64,000 nt of DNA, taken from Actinobacteria bacterium HGW-Actinobacteria-1 (GTDB lineage: Bacteria; Actinomycetota; Coriobacteriia; Anaerosomatales; Anaerosomataceae). This document shows positions 41,881-51,884 of this stretch, one piece after another (position 1 is the stretch's first letter; every line of letters begins with the position of its first letter). The stretch covers positions 141,816 to 205,815 of the forward strand of contig PHFB01000002.1 of NCBI GenBank assembly GCA_002841355.1. Reading direction: 5' to 3'. The translations under genes were made by a program, and so were the position numbers. The notes beneath the pieces are model-generated. The model was not told the DNA's origin. It saw nothing but the letters and a program-made list of their open reading frames with translations, and searched no databases.

Positions 41881-42792
41881 GTGAAAGATCATGTCGTGGC
41901 TACAACGGCGCTGACGAAGCGCTATGGGAACTGCAACGTCGTGGACGAACTTGACCTGCGCGTTGAGCGCGGACAGATCTACGGGTTCCTCGGCCTGAAC
42001 GGCGCGGGGAAGACGACGACCATCCGAATGCTCATGGGTCTCATCCACCCGACATCCGGCTTCGTTCGCTTGTTCGACCGGCCCGTTCCCGCCGAGCGCA
42101 TGAAGGTGATGCGTCGAGTGGGCGCGCTCGTGGAAAGCCCGAGCTACTACGCGCACCTGAGCGGGCGGGAGAACCTGCGGATCATCGCGACCATTCTTGA
42201 CGTGCCCGAGAAGCGCATCGACGAGGTGCTCTCTATCGTGCGGCTCTCGGCGGATGCGGGACGCAAGGCAGGCGACTACTCGCTTGGCATGAAGCAGCGG
42301 CTGGGAATCGCGTCGGCACTTCTGGGCTCACCGGAAATCGTGGTGCTGGACGAACCGACCAACGGTCTCGATCCCGCCGGCATCCACGAGATACGTGACC
42401 TCATCCGCGCAATGCCGAGAGAACACGGCATCACGGTGCTGGTCTCGAGCCACCTGCTTGCCGAAATCGACCAGATGGCGACATCGGTTGGAGTCATCCA
42501 CAGCGGCCGGTTGCTCTTTCAGGGACCGATCGAGGATCTGCGTGCGCGGAGTCAGGGCCACGTGCGTCTCGAAGTCGACCGGCCTGAGGTTGCAGTAGCG
42601 CTTGCTGGCGGATTGCCGGTGCGAGCGGCGACCGACGGTGCACTCGAGCTCGCATCAGTGGTGCCCGGGGACGCGGCGCGGCTCGTCTCGGCGCTGGTGG
42701 GCGGCGGCGTGTCCGTCTATCGCGTGGAAGAGCGGCAGCGCACGCTCGAGGAGATATTCCTCGAGCTCACAAGTGAGGGGGCGGCGGCATGA
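41881..42792 (+). CDS. ABC transporter ATP-binding protein, BcrA/lantibiotic-immunity type
   Basis: A protein of 303 residues. Walker A GLNGAGKTTT, signature YSLGMKQRLGIA, Walker B IVVLDEPTNGLDP and the switch SSHLLAEID are present. The C-terminal 80 residues are the usual accessory domain. With two permease genes in the same run and an upstream two-component system, this fits exporters that remove or resist peptide antibiotics. Confidence 0.9.
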   Translation: MKDHVVATTALTKRYGNCNVVDELDLRVERGQIYGFLGLNGAGKTTTIRMLMGLIHPTSGFVRLFDRPVPAERMKVMRRVGALVESPSYYAHLSGRENLRIIATILDVPEKRIDEVLSIVRLSADAGRKAGDYSLGMKQRLGIASALLGSPEIVVLDEPTNGLDPAGIHEIRDLIRAMPREHGITVLVSSHLLAEIDQMATSVGVIHSGRLLFQGPIEDLRARSQGHVRLEVDRPEVAVALAGGLPVRAATDGALELASVVPGDAARLVSALVGGGVSVYRVEERQRTLEEIFLELTSEGAAA

Positions 42793-43610
42793 GCAGGCTG
42801 GCATCTGCGCCGCGTGCCGTCGCATCCGCGTCCGCTCGGGCTTCCGCGATCGGCCTGATCGCCGCCGACTGGCGTCGGATGCGCGGCACGTGGATTCTGC
42901 CGCTCACGGTGCTCGGTCCGCTCGGCGTGACGCTTCTGGGTGTGATTCTATTCCTGCTGCGCGGCGAGTACATGCTCAAGCCGTTCCTGGCGGGGGAGGT
43001 GAGCGGCTGGCGCGTGGCGATCGACCAGCTCGGGATGGTGCACATCTTCGCGCTCGGTCTGGGCGCCGCGCTCATAGCGTCGATGATAGTAGACGTAGAG
43101 CACCGCTCGGACATCTGGAAGCAGCTCTTCGGGATGCCGGTCTCACGCGCGAAGACGTATGTGGTGAAGTTCGCGTGGGCCGCCGTGCTGTTGGCGGTCT
43201 CCTCGGCTCTTATGTCGGTGGGGTATGCGGCGATCATGGTGTGGCAGGACCTGGGACCGTTGCCGTGGGCCGACCTTGCGCGGGCCGCGTGGCTGCCTTG
43301 GGTGGCGGCACTGCCGCTGCTTGCCCTGCAGCTGTTGCTTTCCACTGCGATCAAGAACCAGGCAGTCCCGTTGGCAGCGGGGATCGTGGCGCCCATGTTT
43401 GGGATGGGGATGTCACGAATTCCTGCATGGATGCCATGGCGTCTCATGACTGAGGCCATGACGTCGGTTGCCGGCGGCGCCGCGGCGGGTGGACCAGGAG
43501 AGGCTCTTACGTGGTACTCGCAGTCGCAGGTCGTCTCGGCAAGCGGACTGTCGATCTTGGTGCTCGTGACGCTCGGTGCGGCGATGCTCGCCCACCGGGA
43601 GATTCGATAG
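42789..43610 (+). CDS. ABC-2-type permease, first subunit
   Basis: A protein of 273 residues overlapping the ATPase by 4 bp (ATGA). Six membrane helices with the permease pattern EHRSDIWKQLFGMPVSRAKTYVVKF. It likely pairs with the next permease as in BcrB/NisE-G systems. Confidence 0.85.
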   Translation: MSRLASAPRAVASASARASAIGLIAADWRRMRGTWILPLTVLGPLGVTLLGVILFLLRGEYMLKPFLAGEVSGWRVAIDQLGMVHIFALGLGAALIASMIVDVEHRSDIWKQLFGMPVSRAKTYVVKFAWAAVLLAVSSALMSVGYAAIMVWQDLGPLPWADLARAAWLPWVAALPLLALQLLLSTAIKNQAVPLAAGIVAPMFGMGMSRIPAWMPWRLMTEAMTSVAGGAAAGGPGEALTWYSQSQVVSASGLSILVLVTLGAAMLAHREIR

Positions 43611-43623
43611 AGAGGTTCGTGTG

Positions 43624-44361
43624 ATGTTGAGGATGCTCAAGGTCGAACTCATGAAGATGCAGTGGTGGCTCGTCGGGCTGCTGGCGATAGGTGGACCCGC
43701 TTTGGCGGTGCTGTTGGGAGTGAACCCCGGTGCCGAGACTGGAGCTGAGGCGTGGAAGCTCGCCTACGGATATGCGACGGTGCGGTACTCGTGGCTGTTC
43801 TACCCGCTGCTCGCAGGCGTCTTCGCTGCGCTCGTGTGCCGACCCGAGCACGTTGGCGGCGGCTGGAAGCAGCTGCTCGCTCTGCCGGTATCGCGCACGA
43901 CGGTCTACGGCGCGAAACTGGTGACGCTGGCGGGCATTCTCGCGGTGACGAATCTTGCGTTTGGCGCAGTATTCGTCGCCGCCGGGATGGTCTCGGGGCT
44001 TGGAGCGGGCGTTCCGTGGTCGGTGATCGGGATGTCGATGCTAGCCGGGTGGGTTGCCGTGCTGCCTCTCGCGGCGGTGCAGCTATGGGTCTCAAGCCGC
44101 TGGAAGAGCTTCGGAGCGGCGCTCGCGCTCAACGTGTGCCTCACGCTCCCAGCAATCTTCGCTGCGCAGTCTCACGAGTTCGGTCCCTGGTACCCGTGGG
44201 CGCAGCCGCTCCTGGCGATGTCGCCCTTTGCGAGCGATCAGACGGGCAGCACGGCGCTCAACGTCGCCCCGATGACGCTGTGGGTCGTAATCGTTGGCGG
44301 GTTTGTCGTGTCGCTGATCGGTGGTCTTGTGACCTTCGCGAGGGCGGACGTGAGGCAGTAG
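43624..44361 (+). CDS. ABC-2-type permease, second subunit
   Basis: A protein of 245 residues from ATG at 43624. It has six helices and the same motif (EHVGGGWKQLLALPVSRTTVYGAKLVTL) as the first permease, so the two are paralogues. Completes the ATPase plus two permease exporter. Confidence 0.85.
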   Translation: MLRMLKVELMKMQWWLVGLLAIGGPALAVLLGVNPGAETGAEAWKLAYGYATVRYSWLFYPLLAGVFAALVCRPEHVGGGWKQLLALPVSRTTVYGAKLVTLAGILAVTNLAFGAVFVAAGMVSGLGAGVPWSVIGMSMLAGWVAVLPLAAVQLWVSSRWKSFGAALALNVCLTLPAIFAAQSHEFGPWYPWAQPLLAMSPFASDQTGSTALNVAPMTLWVVIVGGFVVSLIGGLVTFARADVRQ

Positions 44362-44419
44362 GCGCGAGCGCTGCACCTCCTGTCGTTACCCGCCCTCGTG
44401 CTGCGGGAAGTATCCCCCC

Positions 44420-44905
44420 ATGAGACAGCGGACGATACTCGTGCTCGGTCTTGTCCTGGTTGTTCTCGGCGCTGCGGGGATGGCTGCTGTATGGCTGCTT
44501 GGCGTCCCGGCTGCTCCAAGCGCGCCGAGCGGTGACTTCACCTCGCTCGGCGAGCAGATCTACTTCACCGGAGCCGATGCTGCAGGTCCGATCCCGCGCT
44601 CCGGCGGTCCTGGTGGCATGATGGGAGGCCGCGCGTGCGCGGGCTGTCATGGTGCCGACGGTCGCGGCGGCTCCTTCGGCATGATGTCCAACGTGGAAGT
44701 GCCCGATATCCGCTACTCGGCGCTGACATCGCCCCACGCCGAGGATGACCCACCCATGCCCGCCTGGACCGATGCCGACATAGCTCGCGCCATTCGCGAC
44801 GGGGTGGAGCCCAATGGCGAATCGCTCGATGCATTCATGCCGAGATGGGATATGACAGACGACGACCTGAACGCGGTCATCGCGTACTTGAAGGAGCTGG
44901 GCTAG
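44420..44905 (+). CDS. Membrane-anchored monohaem cytochrome c-like protein
   Basis: A protein of 161 residues. An N-terminal helix (ILVLGLVLVVLGAAGMAAVWLLG) is followed by the haem site GRACAGCHGADGRGG. A Met-rich region (GGMMGGR, FGMMSNVEV) and C-terminal MPRWDMTDDDLNAVIAYLKEL match small c-type cytochromes of oxidative or copper-related operons. It lies 2 bp before a SHOCT protein and the CopB-type pump, so copper handling or electron transfer is suggested. Confidence 0.82.
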   Translation: MRQRTILVLGLVLVVLGAAGMAAVWLLGVPAAPSAPSGDFTSLGEQIYFTGADAAGPIPRSGGPGGMMGGRACAGCHGADGRGGSFGMMSNVEVPDIRYSALTSPHAEDDPPMPAWTDADIARAIRDGVEPNGESLDAFMPRWDMTDDDLNAVIAYLKELG

Positions 44906-44907
44906 CA

Positions 44908-45195
44908 ATGATGAACCAGGGATACGGCTACGGCGGCGGCATGTCGAGCGGATTCGGCCTCAGTGAGATCCTCTTCCTCGTCTTCGGCGCGCTGGTCGTT
45001 GCGGGCATCGTGGTGCTCATAGTCTGGGCGGTTCGCAGCTCACACGGTCAGGGCACGACGACGACGGGATCGGGAGCCACCGCGGGTCCGTCCGTCGGTC
45101 ACGACGAGGCTGTCGCGATTGCCAGGCGTCGCCTTGCCACCGGTGAGATCACCAAGGAGCAGTACGACGAGATCATGACCGCGCTCGGCGGGTAG
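44908..45195 (+). CDS. SHOCT-domain small membrane protein
   Basis: A protein of 95 residues; the ATG is tightly packed after the cytochrome stop. It has a Gly/Tyr-rich start, one helix (ILFLVFGALVVAGIVVLIVWAV) and the SHOCT motif at the end (IARRRLATGEITKEQYDEIMTAL). Common beside copper pumps. Confidence 0.8.
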   Translation: MMNQGYGYGGGMSSGFGLSEILFLVFGALVVAGIVVLIVWAVRSSHGQGTTTTGSGATAGPSVGHDEAVAIARRRLATGEITKEQYDEIMTALGG

Positions 45196-45198
45196 TCT

Positions 45199-47169
45199 AT
45201 GGAAGACCATTCGGCGCACCAGCAACACGGCGGTCGTCACACAGGTCACTCGGTAGCTGACTTCAGGCGCCGCTTCTGGATCAGCCTCGCGGTGACGGTT
45301 CCCGTCATCCTCATCTCGCCGAACCTACCGCTCATACCTGGCGGACAGCTCATCTCGGTGCCCGGGTCTTCCTGGGTTCTGCTCGCACTCGCGACGTTCC
45401 TGTACGTCTTCGGCGGCAAGCCGTTCCTTCTCGGCATGGTGCGAGAGCTGCGGGAACGCACGCCGGGGATGATGACGCTCGTCGCGGTCGCGATCAGCGT
45501 CGCGTACCTCTACAGCACCGCCACAGTGTTGGGCGTTCCGGGCATGCCCTTCTTCTGGGAACTCGCAACACTCGTTGACATCATGCTGTTGGGGCATTGG
45601 ATCGAGATGCGCTCGGTGGGTGATGCCTCGAAGGCGCTGGAGTCGCTCGCCAAGCTCATGCCCTCCGAAGCGCACCTTCGCGGTCAGGATGGCGCGACGG
45701 TGGACGTTCCGCTTGAGTCGCTCTCCGTCGGTGACGTCGTTGTCGTGCGACCGGGCGAGAAGGTTCCCGCCGATGGCGACGTGCTGGAGGGTGCCTCCTC
45801 GGTCGATGAGTCCATGCTCACCGGCGAGTCGGTGCCGGTGCCCAAGGACGCGGGCGACGAGGTGATCGGCGGTGCCGTCAACGGCGAGGGCATGCTGGTG
45901 GTCACCGTCCGGCGTACGGGCGCCGAGTCGTTCCTCGCACAAGTGGTCGATCTCGTCCGAGAAGCACAGGCATCCAAGTCCAAGACGCAGGACCTGGCCG
46001 ATCGTGCCGCGATGTGGCTCACGTTCGTAGCGCTTGGCGGCGGCACCATCACCTTCGCAGCGTGGATGGCCCTCGGCCGGCCGTTCTCGTACGCGATGGA
46101 GCGCGCGGTCACCGTGATGGTCATCGCATGCCCGCACGCGCTTGGGCTGGCGATCCCTCTGGTTGTGGCGGTCTCGACCGCGCTTGGCGCGCGCGGCGGC
46201 CTCCTCGTGCGCGATCGAGCTGCGTTCGAGCGGGCTCGCTTGATCGACGCCGTCATCTTCGACAAGACCGGCACGCTCACCGAAGGCCGCTTCGGCGTCG
46301 CTGAGGTGCTGCCGCTTAACGACATGGCCGCCGACGACCTCCGCACCCTGGCGGCTTCCGTGGAGCAGTACTCGGAGCACCCGATTGCGCGTGCCATTGC
46401 GGCTGACGTGCGACCGCGTGCCGCGGTGACCGGTTTCGAAGCGCTGCCGGGAAAGGGCGCACAGGCACGCGTGGACGGGCGCGACGTTGCGGTGGTGAGT
46501 CCCGGTTACCTTGCCGAAAACGGCATCGCCGTCCCGAATGCCGCCGGCGAGCTCTTCTCGGGCGGCCGCACGGTCGTGTTCGTGCTTCGCGATGGCGGGC
46601 TTCTCGGCGCGATCGCACTCTCCGACGTGGTGCGGCCTGAGTCCGGCGTCGCCATCAGCCGCCTACACGAGTTGGGCGTCGAGACGATCATGCTCACCGG
46701 CGACAACGAGACGGTGGCCGCTCGCGTTGCCGCCGACCTCGGCATCGAGCGCTACTTCGCGGGCGTGCTTCCCGCCGAGAAGGCCGCCACTATCGAGCGC
46801 GTGCGTGCTGAAGGAAAGACCGTCGCCATGGTAGGTGACGGCGTCAACGACGCGCCGGCGCTTGCCTCGGCGGACGTGGGCATCGCAATCGGCGCGGGAA
46901 CCGATGTCGCCGTCGCGACTGCTGACGTGGTGCTCGTGCGGAGCAATCCGGCTGATGTGGCTGCGGTCATCGAGCTGTCGCGTGCGACGTACGGCAAGAT
47001 GCAGCAGAACCTCGCGTGGGCGACCGGCTACAACGTCATCGCGATCCCGCTTGCCGCAGGGGTGCTCGTCGGCCTCGGCATCGTGCTCAGCCCGGCGGTT
47101 GGCGGGCTGCTCATGTCGGCATCCACCGTGATCGTCGCAGTGAACGCCCGCACGCTTCGGGTCCGCTAG
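45199..47169 (+). CDS. copB: CopB-type heavy-metal P-type ATPase
   Basis: A protein of 656 residues. The N-terminus is His-rich ([16 protein letters not shown]) instead of a CxxC metal domain. The transmembrane metal motif is CPH ([13 protein letters not shown]), typical of the CopB subgroup. The catalytic Asp is in DKTGTLTEG, with TGES and [12 protein letters not shown] also present. It exports copper or silver ions at the cost of ATP. The gene symbol reflects the subgroup; orthology is inferred. Confidence 0.88.
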   Translation: MEDHSAHQQHGGRHTGHSVADFRRRFWISLAVTVPVILISPNLPLIPGGQLISVPGSSWVLLALATFLYVFGGKPFLLGMVRELRERTPGMMTLVAVAISVAYLYSTATVLGVPGMPFFWELATLVDIMLLGHWIEMRSVGDASKALESLAKLMPSEAHLRGQDGATVDVPLESLSVGDVVVVRPGEKVPADGDVLEGASSVDESMLTGESVPVPKDAGDEVIGGAVNGEGMLVVTVRRTGAESFLAQVVDLVREAQASKSKTQDLADRAAMWLTFVALGGGTITFAAWMALGRPFSYAMERAVTVMVIACPHALGLAIPLVVAVSTALGARGGLLVRDRAAFERARLIDAVIFDKTGTLTEGRFGVAEVLPLNDMAADDLRTLAASVEQYSEHPIARAIAADVRPRAAVTGFEALPGKGAQARVDGRDVAVVSPGYLAENGIAVPNAAGELFSGGRTVVFVLRDGGLLGAIALSDVVRPESGVAISRLHELGVETIMLTGDNETVAARVAADLGIERYFAGVLPAEKAATIERVRAEGKTVAMVGDGVNDAPALASADVGIAIGAGTDVAVATADVVLVRSNPADVAAVIELSRATYGKMQQNLAWATGYNVIAIPLAAGVLVGLGIVLSPAVGGLLMSASTVIVAVNARTLRVR

Positions 47170-48119
47170 CCCTCCTGGGGGCCCAGCTGCCCGAGTGCTC
47201 CCTGCGCGACCTCGCGAACCGCCGCACGCACTTTCTCGGTCTCGATCGCGTCGATCGTGCCGAGGCCTGCCGCCACGCGGCGTGCCACCCACGTTGCCGA
47301 GGAGTACGGCACTTCGGCGAAGACCGCACCGTTCTCCTTCATGTTGAACGTTGCGCCGGGCCAGTCGCGCTCTTCGGTGTGACGCGCGACCGGCGAAAGC
47401 CGCAGCACCGCGACCGGCAGTCCTTCGCCCCCGGGCGTGACGCTTGCGCTGACCGCCGCCGGACGCTCGAAGTGTTCTCCGGTGGTCTCGGCATCGCGGA
47501 TGCGATCGAGGCGGAACGTGCGCACCTCGCCCGCGCTCTCGCAGTGCGCGTTCACGTACCATGCGCCGCGCTCGTTCGCGAGCGCATGCGGGCAGATGAC
47601 GCGCTCGGAGTGCACGCCGCTTCCCGCCGAGAAGTACCCGATGCGCACCTTCGTGCCGGACTCGATCGCCTCGGCGAGAAGCGCGTAGATGCCGGCGACC
47701 GGCGCGCTTGCGTCGCCGGCCCGTAGCGTCGCGGCAAGCTCGGCCGGGTCGAGTTCAGCCGAGGCGGCCGAGAGCAGCTTCCCTACGAGCGGGTCGTCGG
47801 CGGCGTAGCCAGCGGCCTCGAGGGCTGCGACGAGCGCGCGCGCCTCACGGGGAGCGAGCCGCACCGGACGGTCGAGCGCCGGTGGTGCGACGTAGACGGT
47901 GACGGTGTCGTCGTCGATAGCGAGGTCGATCATCTCGTCGGGCGTGAACGGCGGGACGCCGCAGTATGAAAGCGCGGTGAGGTCGGCCGCGACCTCGGCT
48001 ACCGTGGCGCCCACGGAGGCGGCGAGATCGGCGAGCTTGAGCGTGGAGCCCTGCTTAAGGTACGGCAGCAGCGCCAGCATACGACGCGTGTGCATCGCGG
48101 TGTTCTTCCTAGCGCTCAT
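47166..48119 (-). CDS. WYL-domain regulator, PafC-like
   Basis: A protein of 317 residues; the ATG at 48119 overlaps the next gene's stop. A helix-turn-helix ([39 protein letters not shown]) precedes a WYL domain ([50 protein letters not shown]). In Actinobacteria PafB and PafC form a pair that controls DNA-damage genes. No proteasome genes are near here. Confidence 0.82.
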   Translation of the reverse strand: MSARKNTAMHTRRMLALLPYLKQGSTLKLADLAASVGATVAEVAADLTALSYCGVPPFTPDEMIDLAIDDDTVTVYVAPPALDRPVRLAPREARALVAALEAAGYAADDPLVGKLLSAASAELDPAELAATLRAGDASAPVAGIYALLAEAIESGTKVRIGYFSAGSGVHSERVICPHALANERGAWYVNAHCESAGEVRTFRLDRIRDAETTGEHFERPAAVSASVTPGGEGLPVAVLRLSPVARHTEERDWPGATFNMKENGAVFAEVPYSSATWVARRVAAGLGTIDAIETEKVRAAVREVAQGALGQLGPQEG

Positions 48120-49077
48120 GGCGTGCAAGCACCTCCTGAAGTCCCATACGGAACGTGTTGACCACGCCGGGCGGCTCGAGCGGGACGACGCCGGGTCCGT
48201 GCTCCACGCACCATGCCGCCAGCCCGCGCGCGTCCGCGGCCTGAACACGCCAGAGCGCGGTGCCGTCCGGTTGCACCTCGATCTCGCCCGTGCCGCCGGA
48301 GAGTCTCGGCGCTCGCCATGCGTCCTCGGCCGAGAACCGCACGATTGCCTCGAACGGCTCGGCGCCGTACTGGAACGGATGGAGTGAGTACTCGGCGACC
48401 GCGAACCAGTCGGGGCGCTCGAAATCCGGCGTCTTGGGCTGCAGCGGGTTCATCCGGACGCGCGCGGCGCGCTTGAGCGCGTAGACGCGGATCTCACCGA
48501 TCGATGTGTCGAGTCCCACCAGATACCAGCGGCCTTCTCGGAAGAAGATGCCGTACGGTGCGACCTCGTGCAGTCGGGACTCGCCTCTGGCGTTCGTGTA
48601 GTCGAAGGTGAGGAACTTGCGTGCTGCGATCGCCTCGGCTGCGATGGCCGCCGAGGAGCCTTGCGCGCGCGGGTCCTCATCGGCAAGCGCTGTCGCGACG
48701 GCGATGGGAGCCGGGGCGCCCTGGCCGAGCTTGGCGAGCGCGATCGTGAGGTCCTCGGCGAAGGGGAACGCCTCGTCGGTCGCAAGTGCCGCAACGGCCG
48801 TGCGGATGGTGGCCGTCTCCTCGGCGGAAAGCGTCACGGCTGTGGCGAAGGTGCCGGCGCGGTCGATGCGGTACGCCTCATACTCGTCCACCTCGATGGC
48901 GATGCCTGCCGCGCGCAGCGCCTCTTTGTCGCGTTCGAACATGCGAAGGAATGCGGCGTCATCCTGGTCATCGGGATAGCCGAGACCTTCGGCCCGAAGT
49001 TCCTCGGCTGAAACGAAGCGCGGCGTCTTGGCAAGGAAGAGCGCCAGGTTGACGAGGCGCTCGCCGGGATCAGACAC
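48109..49077 (-). CDS. WYL-domain regulator, PafB-like
   Basis: A protein of 322 residues. An N-terminal helix-turn-helix (RLVNLALFLAKTPRFVSAEELRAE ... FLRMFERDKEALRAAGI) is followed by a WYL core (FDYTNARGESRLHEVAPYGIFFREGRWYLVGLDTSIGEIRVYALKRA). First gene of the pair, overlapping PafC-like by 11 bp. Confidence 0.82.
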   Translation of the reverse strand: MSDPGERLVNLALFLAKTPRFVSAEELRAEGLGYPDDQDDAAFLRMFERDKEALRAAGIAIEVDEYEAYRIDRAGTFATAVTLSAEETATIRTAVAALATDEAFPFAEDLTIALAKLGQGAPAPIAVATALADEDPRAQGSSAAIAAEAIAARKFLTFDYTNARGESRLHEVAPYGIFFREGRWYLVGLDTSIGEIRVYALKRAARVRMNPLQPKTPDFERPDWFAVAEYSLHPFQYGAEPFEAIVRFSAEDAWRAPRLSGGTGEIEVQPDGTALWRVQAADARGLAAWCVEHGPGVVPLEPPGVVNTFRMGLQEVLARHER

Positions 49078-49159
49078 GGTTCCTCCACGTGATCGGTGAA
49101 GCGGACTACCCGATTCTACCGCCCACGGAGCCCGGTGCGGAAACTGCCCAAGAAAAGAG

Positions 49160-49188
49160 GACGAGGTGCGCGGGGGGAGCGCACCTCG
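49160..49188. terminator. Hairpin in the leader before the kinase-like gene
   Basis: ACGAGGTGCGC and GCGCACCTCGT form an 11-bp stem with a 7-base loop. The left flank is A-rich, so a T-run is on the minus strand. It sits in the 299-bp gap between the WYL genes and the kinase-like gene. Confidence 0.5.
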
Positions 49189-49290
49189 TTAGTGAGAATC
49201 GGCGATTCCCTGTCCATGAGGGGGGAGGAGCGGACAGGTCGCACAACCCTCGTACCGCATCGTAGCAACACAGGTGCCAGAGTTTCCATA

Positions 49291-49329
49291 CCGTTCGTTA
49301 AGAAAAGCACAGACTTGCTGTACGAACGG
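49291..49329 (+). promoter_or_regulatory. Inverted repeat before the kinase-like gene
   Basis: CCGTTCGT (49291-49298) and ACGAACGG (49322-49329) are perfect inverted repeats with a 23-base spacer. It is 47 bp upstream of the start codon, so a regulator site is possible. Confidence 0.35.
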
Positions 49330-49376
49330 CGGCACGCTACAACAGACAGGGGGACAAAGCGTAAGGGGAACCGCGT

Positions 49377-50921
49377 GTGAGACGTCGCGTCGTGAAGCGC
49401 ATCATCGAGAACGAGCCGGACCGGAGCGAGCGGATGCTTCAGGCCGCGGTTGACACGCTCCGCGAGGCGCTTGGGGCGCGCGTGGTCCACGGGTTCTCGT
49501 TGGGTCGTGACGGGGAATTGCACGGCGTGGCCGTGTCCCCAGCCGGGCGCCCGCGTCCGGCGAACATCGCCCCTAAGGATCACCCCGAATCCGTCTCGAT
49601 ACTGTGCAAGGGTGCCGCCGGTGTTCTCGAGACATGGTCTGACCCCGACTACCCAGAATGTTCAGCGCTTCTCGTGCCCTGGTGGTCCGAGGAAGGCCCC
49701 GTTGGAGCCGCGCTTGCCGTCATCGATCAGATCCCTGATGCGGTAGCGCTTAGACTGGCGGCTGCTCACGGCGCTTCGGTCGGCTCACGCATCGCCGCCG
49801 AGCGGTTCTTCGCCTCGGAGTTGCTTCGTCTCGGCATGCTCGAGCAACTGAGCACGCTGCTTGAAGCGGCATTCGCGTCCACATCGGACGCGGTCGTGCA
49901 GATCGATCTGGATGGCGTGATACGCCGGTGGAACGCCGCCGCCGAACAGCTCTACGGGTGGCGCGCCGATGAGGTCATCGGTAAGTCGGTGTCGACGCTC
50001 GACGCAGGATGGACCCGCTTCGCGAGGAGTCGGATTCGCGAGACCGCGCTTGACGGCCGCTCTTCTGAGCGAGAGATGATCCAGTGTGACAAGAACGGCA
50101 CGCGGCTGCCTGTTCGCATGACCCTGCTGCCGCTCTTCGATGAGACCGGAAACGCCAGCTCGGTGGTGGCCATCGCACGTCCGACCGGGCACCCCGCCGG
50201 GAGCGATGGTCGTCGCACGGCTGCAACCGATCTGACGGACGTGATGGTGCGCGAGATAACGGGTCCTCTTACGGCCGTCATCGGCTACGCCGATCTACTC
50301 TCCCGTTCTGCCATCCAGGAGGACGCCGAGCAGCGCGCGCGTGTCACCCGGGGATTGCGCGCCCGGTGCGAGGAGCTCGCCCGTCTCCTCGAAGACTTCA
50401 TGTTGCTCTCGCGCCTGGGCGGCAAGACGCTGGAGCCTGAAGTCGTCGACCTGGCCGAGCTTTGCAGGACGCTCGTCACCCGCAACGCTGCCGAGAACCG
50501 TGATGCTCGTGCGCGGGCGACGGCCGTTCTCGGCGAAGGACTTGCGAGGGCCGATCGCCGGAGTGCGGAGGCGTCCGTGCGCGGTCTGCTGCGATGCGTT
50601 TCGCAGCAGTGCAGCGCCGACGCCAACGTCGAGTTCCGAGTTTCGACGAACGGCACTACCGCCACCGTGCACGTTGACGTCCGCGAGCCCGACGCGGCCG
50701 CTGCGGCCGATCTCGCCGAGCGCCTCGAGGACTTGATCGATCACGAGCGGACCGGCGAGCAGGGTCTTGGCCTGCAGGTGGCCCGGCTGGTAGCCGAGGC
50801 GCACGGGGGCACACTCACGGTCGTGCCTGCGGCTCCGTTCTCCTCGTTCACGCTCGAACTGCCCGCGCACATGCCGCTCGGCCCTGCTGAGGAGGAGCGA
50901 TGGAAATCGACGATGGTGTGA
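49377..50921 (+). CDS. PAS-domain histidine-kinase-like protein lacking the phospho-accepting His
   Basis: A protein of 514 residues from GTG. Residues about 20-150 look GAF-like, about 160-280 are a PAS domain (DAVVQIDLDGVIRRWNAAAEQLYGWRADEVIG). The dimerisation region reads VMVREITGPLTAVIGYADLL; where kinases have SHELRTPL, here the H is Arg. The N-box is also unlike the family (no Asn in SVRGLLRCVSQQC), while the G2 box (GEQGLGLQVARLVAEAHGG) is kept. It is probably a catalytically dead sensor, co-transcribed with an anchored coiled-coil protein. Confidence 0.75.
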   Translation: MRRRVVKRIIENEPDRSERMLQAAVDTLREALGARVVHGFSLGRDGELHGVAVSPAGRPRPANIAPKDHPESVSILCKGAAGVLETWSDPDYPECSALLVPWWSEEGPVGAALAVIDQIPDAVALRLAAAHGASVGSRIAAERFFASELLRLGMLEQLSTLLEAAFASTSDAVVQIDLDGVIRRWNAAAEQLYGWRADEVIGKSVSTLDAGWTRFARSRIRETALDGRSSEREMIQCDKNGTRLPVRMTLLPLFDETGNASSVVAIARPTGHPAGSDGRRTAATDLTDVMVREITGPLTAVIGYADLLSRSAIQEDAEQRARVTRGLRARCEELARLLEDFMLLSRLGGKTLEPEVVDLAELCRTLVTRNAAENRDARARATAVLGEGLARADRRSAEASVRGLLRCVSQQCSADANVEFRVSTNGTTATVHVDVREPDAAAAADLAERLEDLIDHERTGEQGLGLQVARLVAEAHGGTLTVVPAAPFSSFTLELPAHMPLGPAEEERWKSTMV

Positions 50922-51853
50922 CCGTTCCGGGTGCTTCAACCACACCACCGAAGCCACGCAAAGCACTGCGTGTCGCGCTGGTGCTGGTCGCCGTCACCGT
51001 CGTGGGCGCTGCCGCCCTCATCGGCGTGGGACGCCTGTCCAACGCAAGCAGCGCGCGCGGCAATCTCGACAACGCGATCGAGAAGCTCTCCGCTGCCGAG
51101 CCGGGCGTGCTGCAGGTGGACAACGCCGTACGAAGCGAGATCACCTCGGCGCTTGTTCCGGCCTCGACCGAGGCGCTTGACGTCTCGGCGGAGGCCAGTA
51201 GCGACCTCAATGACGCGCTGGCGTACCTGGACGAAGCGGTCTCAGGGCTCTCGAACGGCGATGCGGTGTTGGCCGCCGCGGTTCGAGACGCGGTGCTCTC
51301 ACGCAAGACGATGCTCTCCGAGGCGGACAGCGTGCTGAAGGTCGATATGCGCGCGGGCGCAGTGCTCGATGCAGCGCGCGAAGCGTGGACGCTTGCGGCC
51401 GAGGCAGGGACGCTCACGGTGAACGCTGCGACCGAGTACAACAAGCACACCAAGGCCGGCGTCGAGGCGTCTACCAAGGCCTCGAACGAAGCCACCGCGA
51501 AGCTCAGAGCCGCACGCTCGCTACTCGACACCGTGACCGCGGGATTCCCCGAGGCGGACATGTCGCCGTTCACGAGCTACATCGATGCGCGCCTGAAGCT
51601 TCTCGACAGCTCCCGGAAGATAGACTCGACGTGGCTCGCGGGCAAGGTTGAGGACGCCAACAAGCTCCTAGACGCGTACAACGCCGAGGAGAAGAAGATC
51701 GTGGCCCAGGCGACGGCGCTCACCACGACGCCGGCAGGCGCTCTTGCCGACGCATACGAGACGCTCACGAAAGACGCGATCGCGCGGTACTTCGAGGCGC
51801 GAGACGCCGCGCGGGCGGCGGACGACCGGGTGAAGGCTGCAGCCGCGCAGTGA
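50900..51853 (+). CDS. Single-pass membrane protein with long helical extracellular domain
   Basis: A protein of 317 residues overlapping the kinase-like gene by 22 bp. One helix (ALRVALVLVAVTVVGAAALIGVG) then about 260 residues of Ala/Glu/Asp/Lys-rich helix, likely coiled coil. No family recognised. The overlap suggests co-function with the sensor-like protein. Confidence 0.65.
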   Translation: MEIDDGVTVPGASTTPPKPRKALRVALVLVAVTVVGAAALIGVGRLSNASSARGNLDNAIEKLSAAEPGVLQVDNAVRSEITSALVPASTEALDVSAEASSDLNDALAYLDEAVSGLSNGDAVLAAAVRDAVLSRKTMLSEADSVLKVDMRAGAVLDAAREAWTLAAEAGTLTVNAATEYNKHTKAGVEASTKASNEATAKLRAARSLLDTVTAGFPEADMSPFTSYIDARLKLLDSSRKIDSTWLAGKVEDANKLLDAYNAEEKKIVAQATALTTTPAGALADAYETLTKDAIARYFEARDAARAADDRVKAAAAQ

Positions 51854-51884
51854 CACACTGCGCGTAAACAAACGAGGAGGATGC

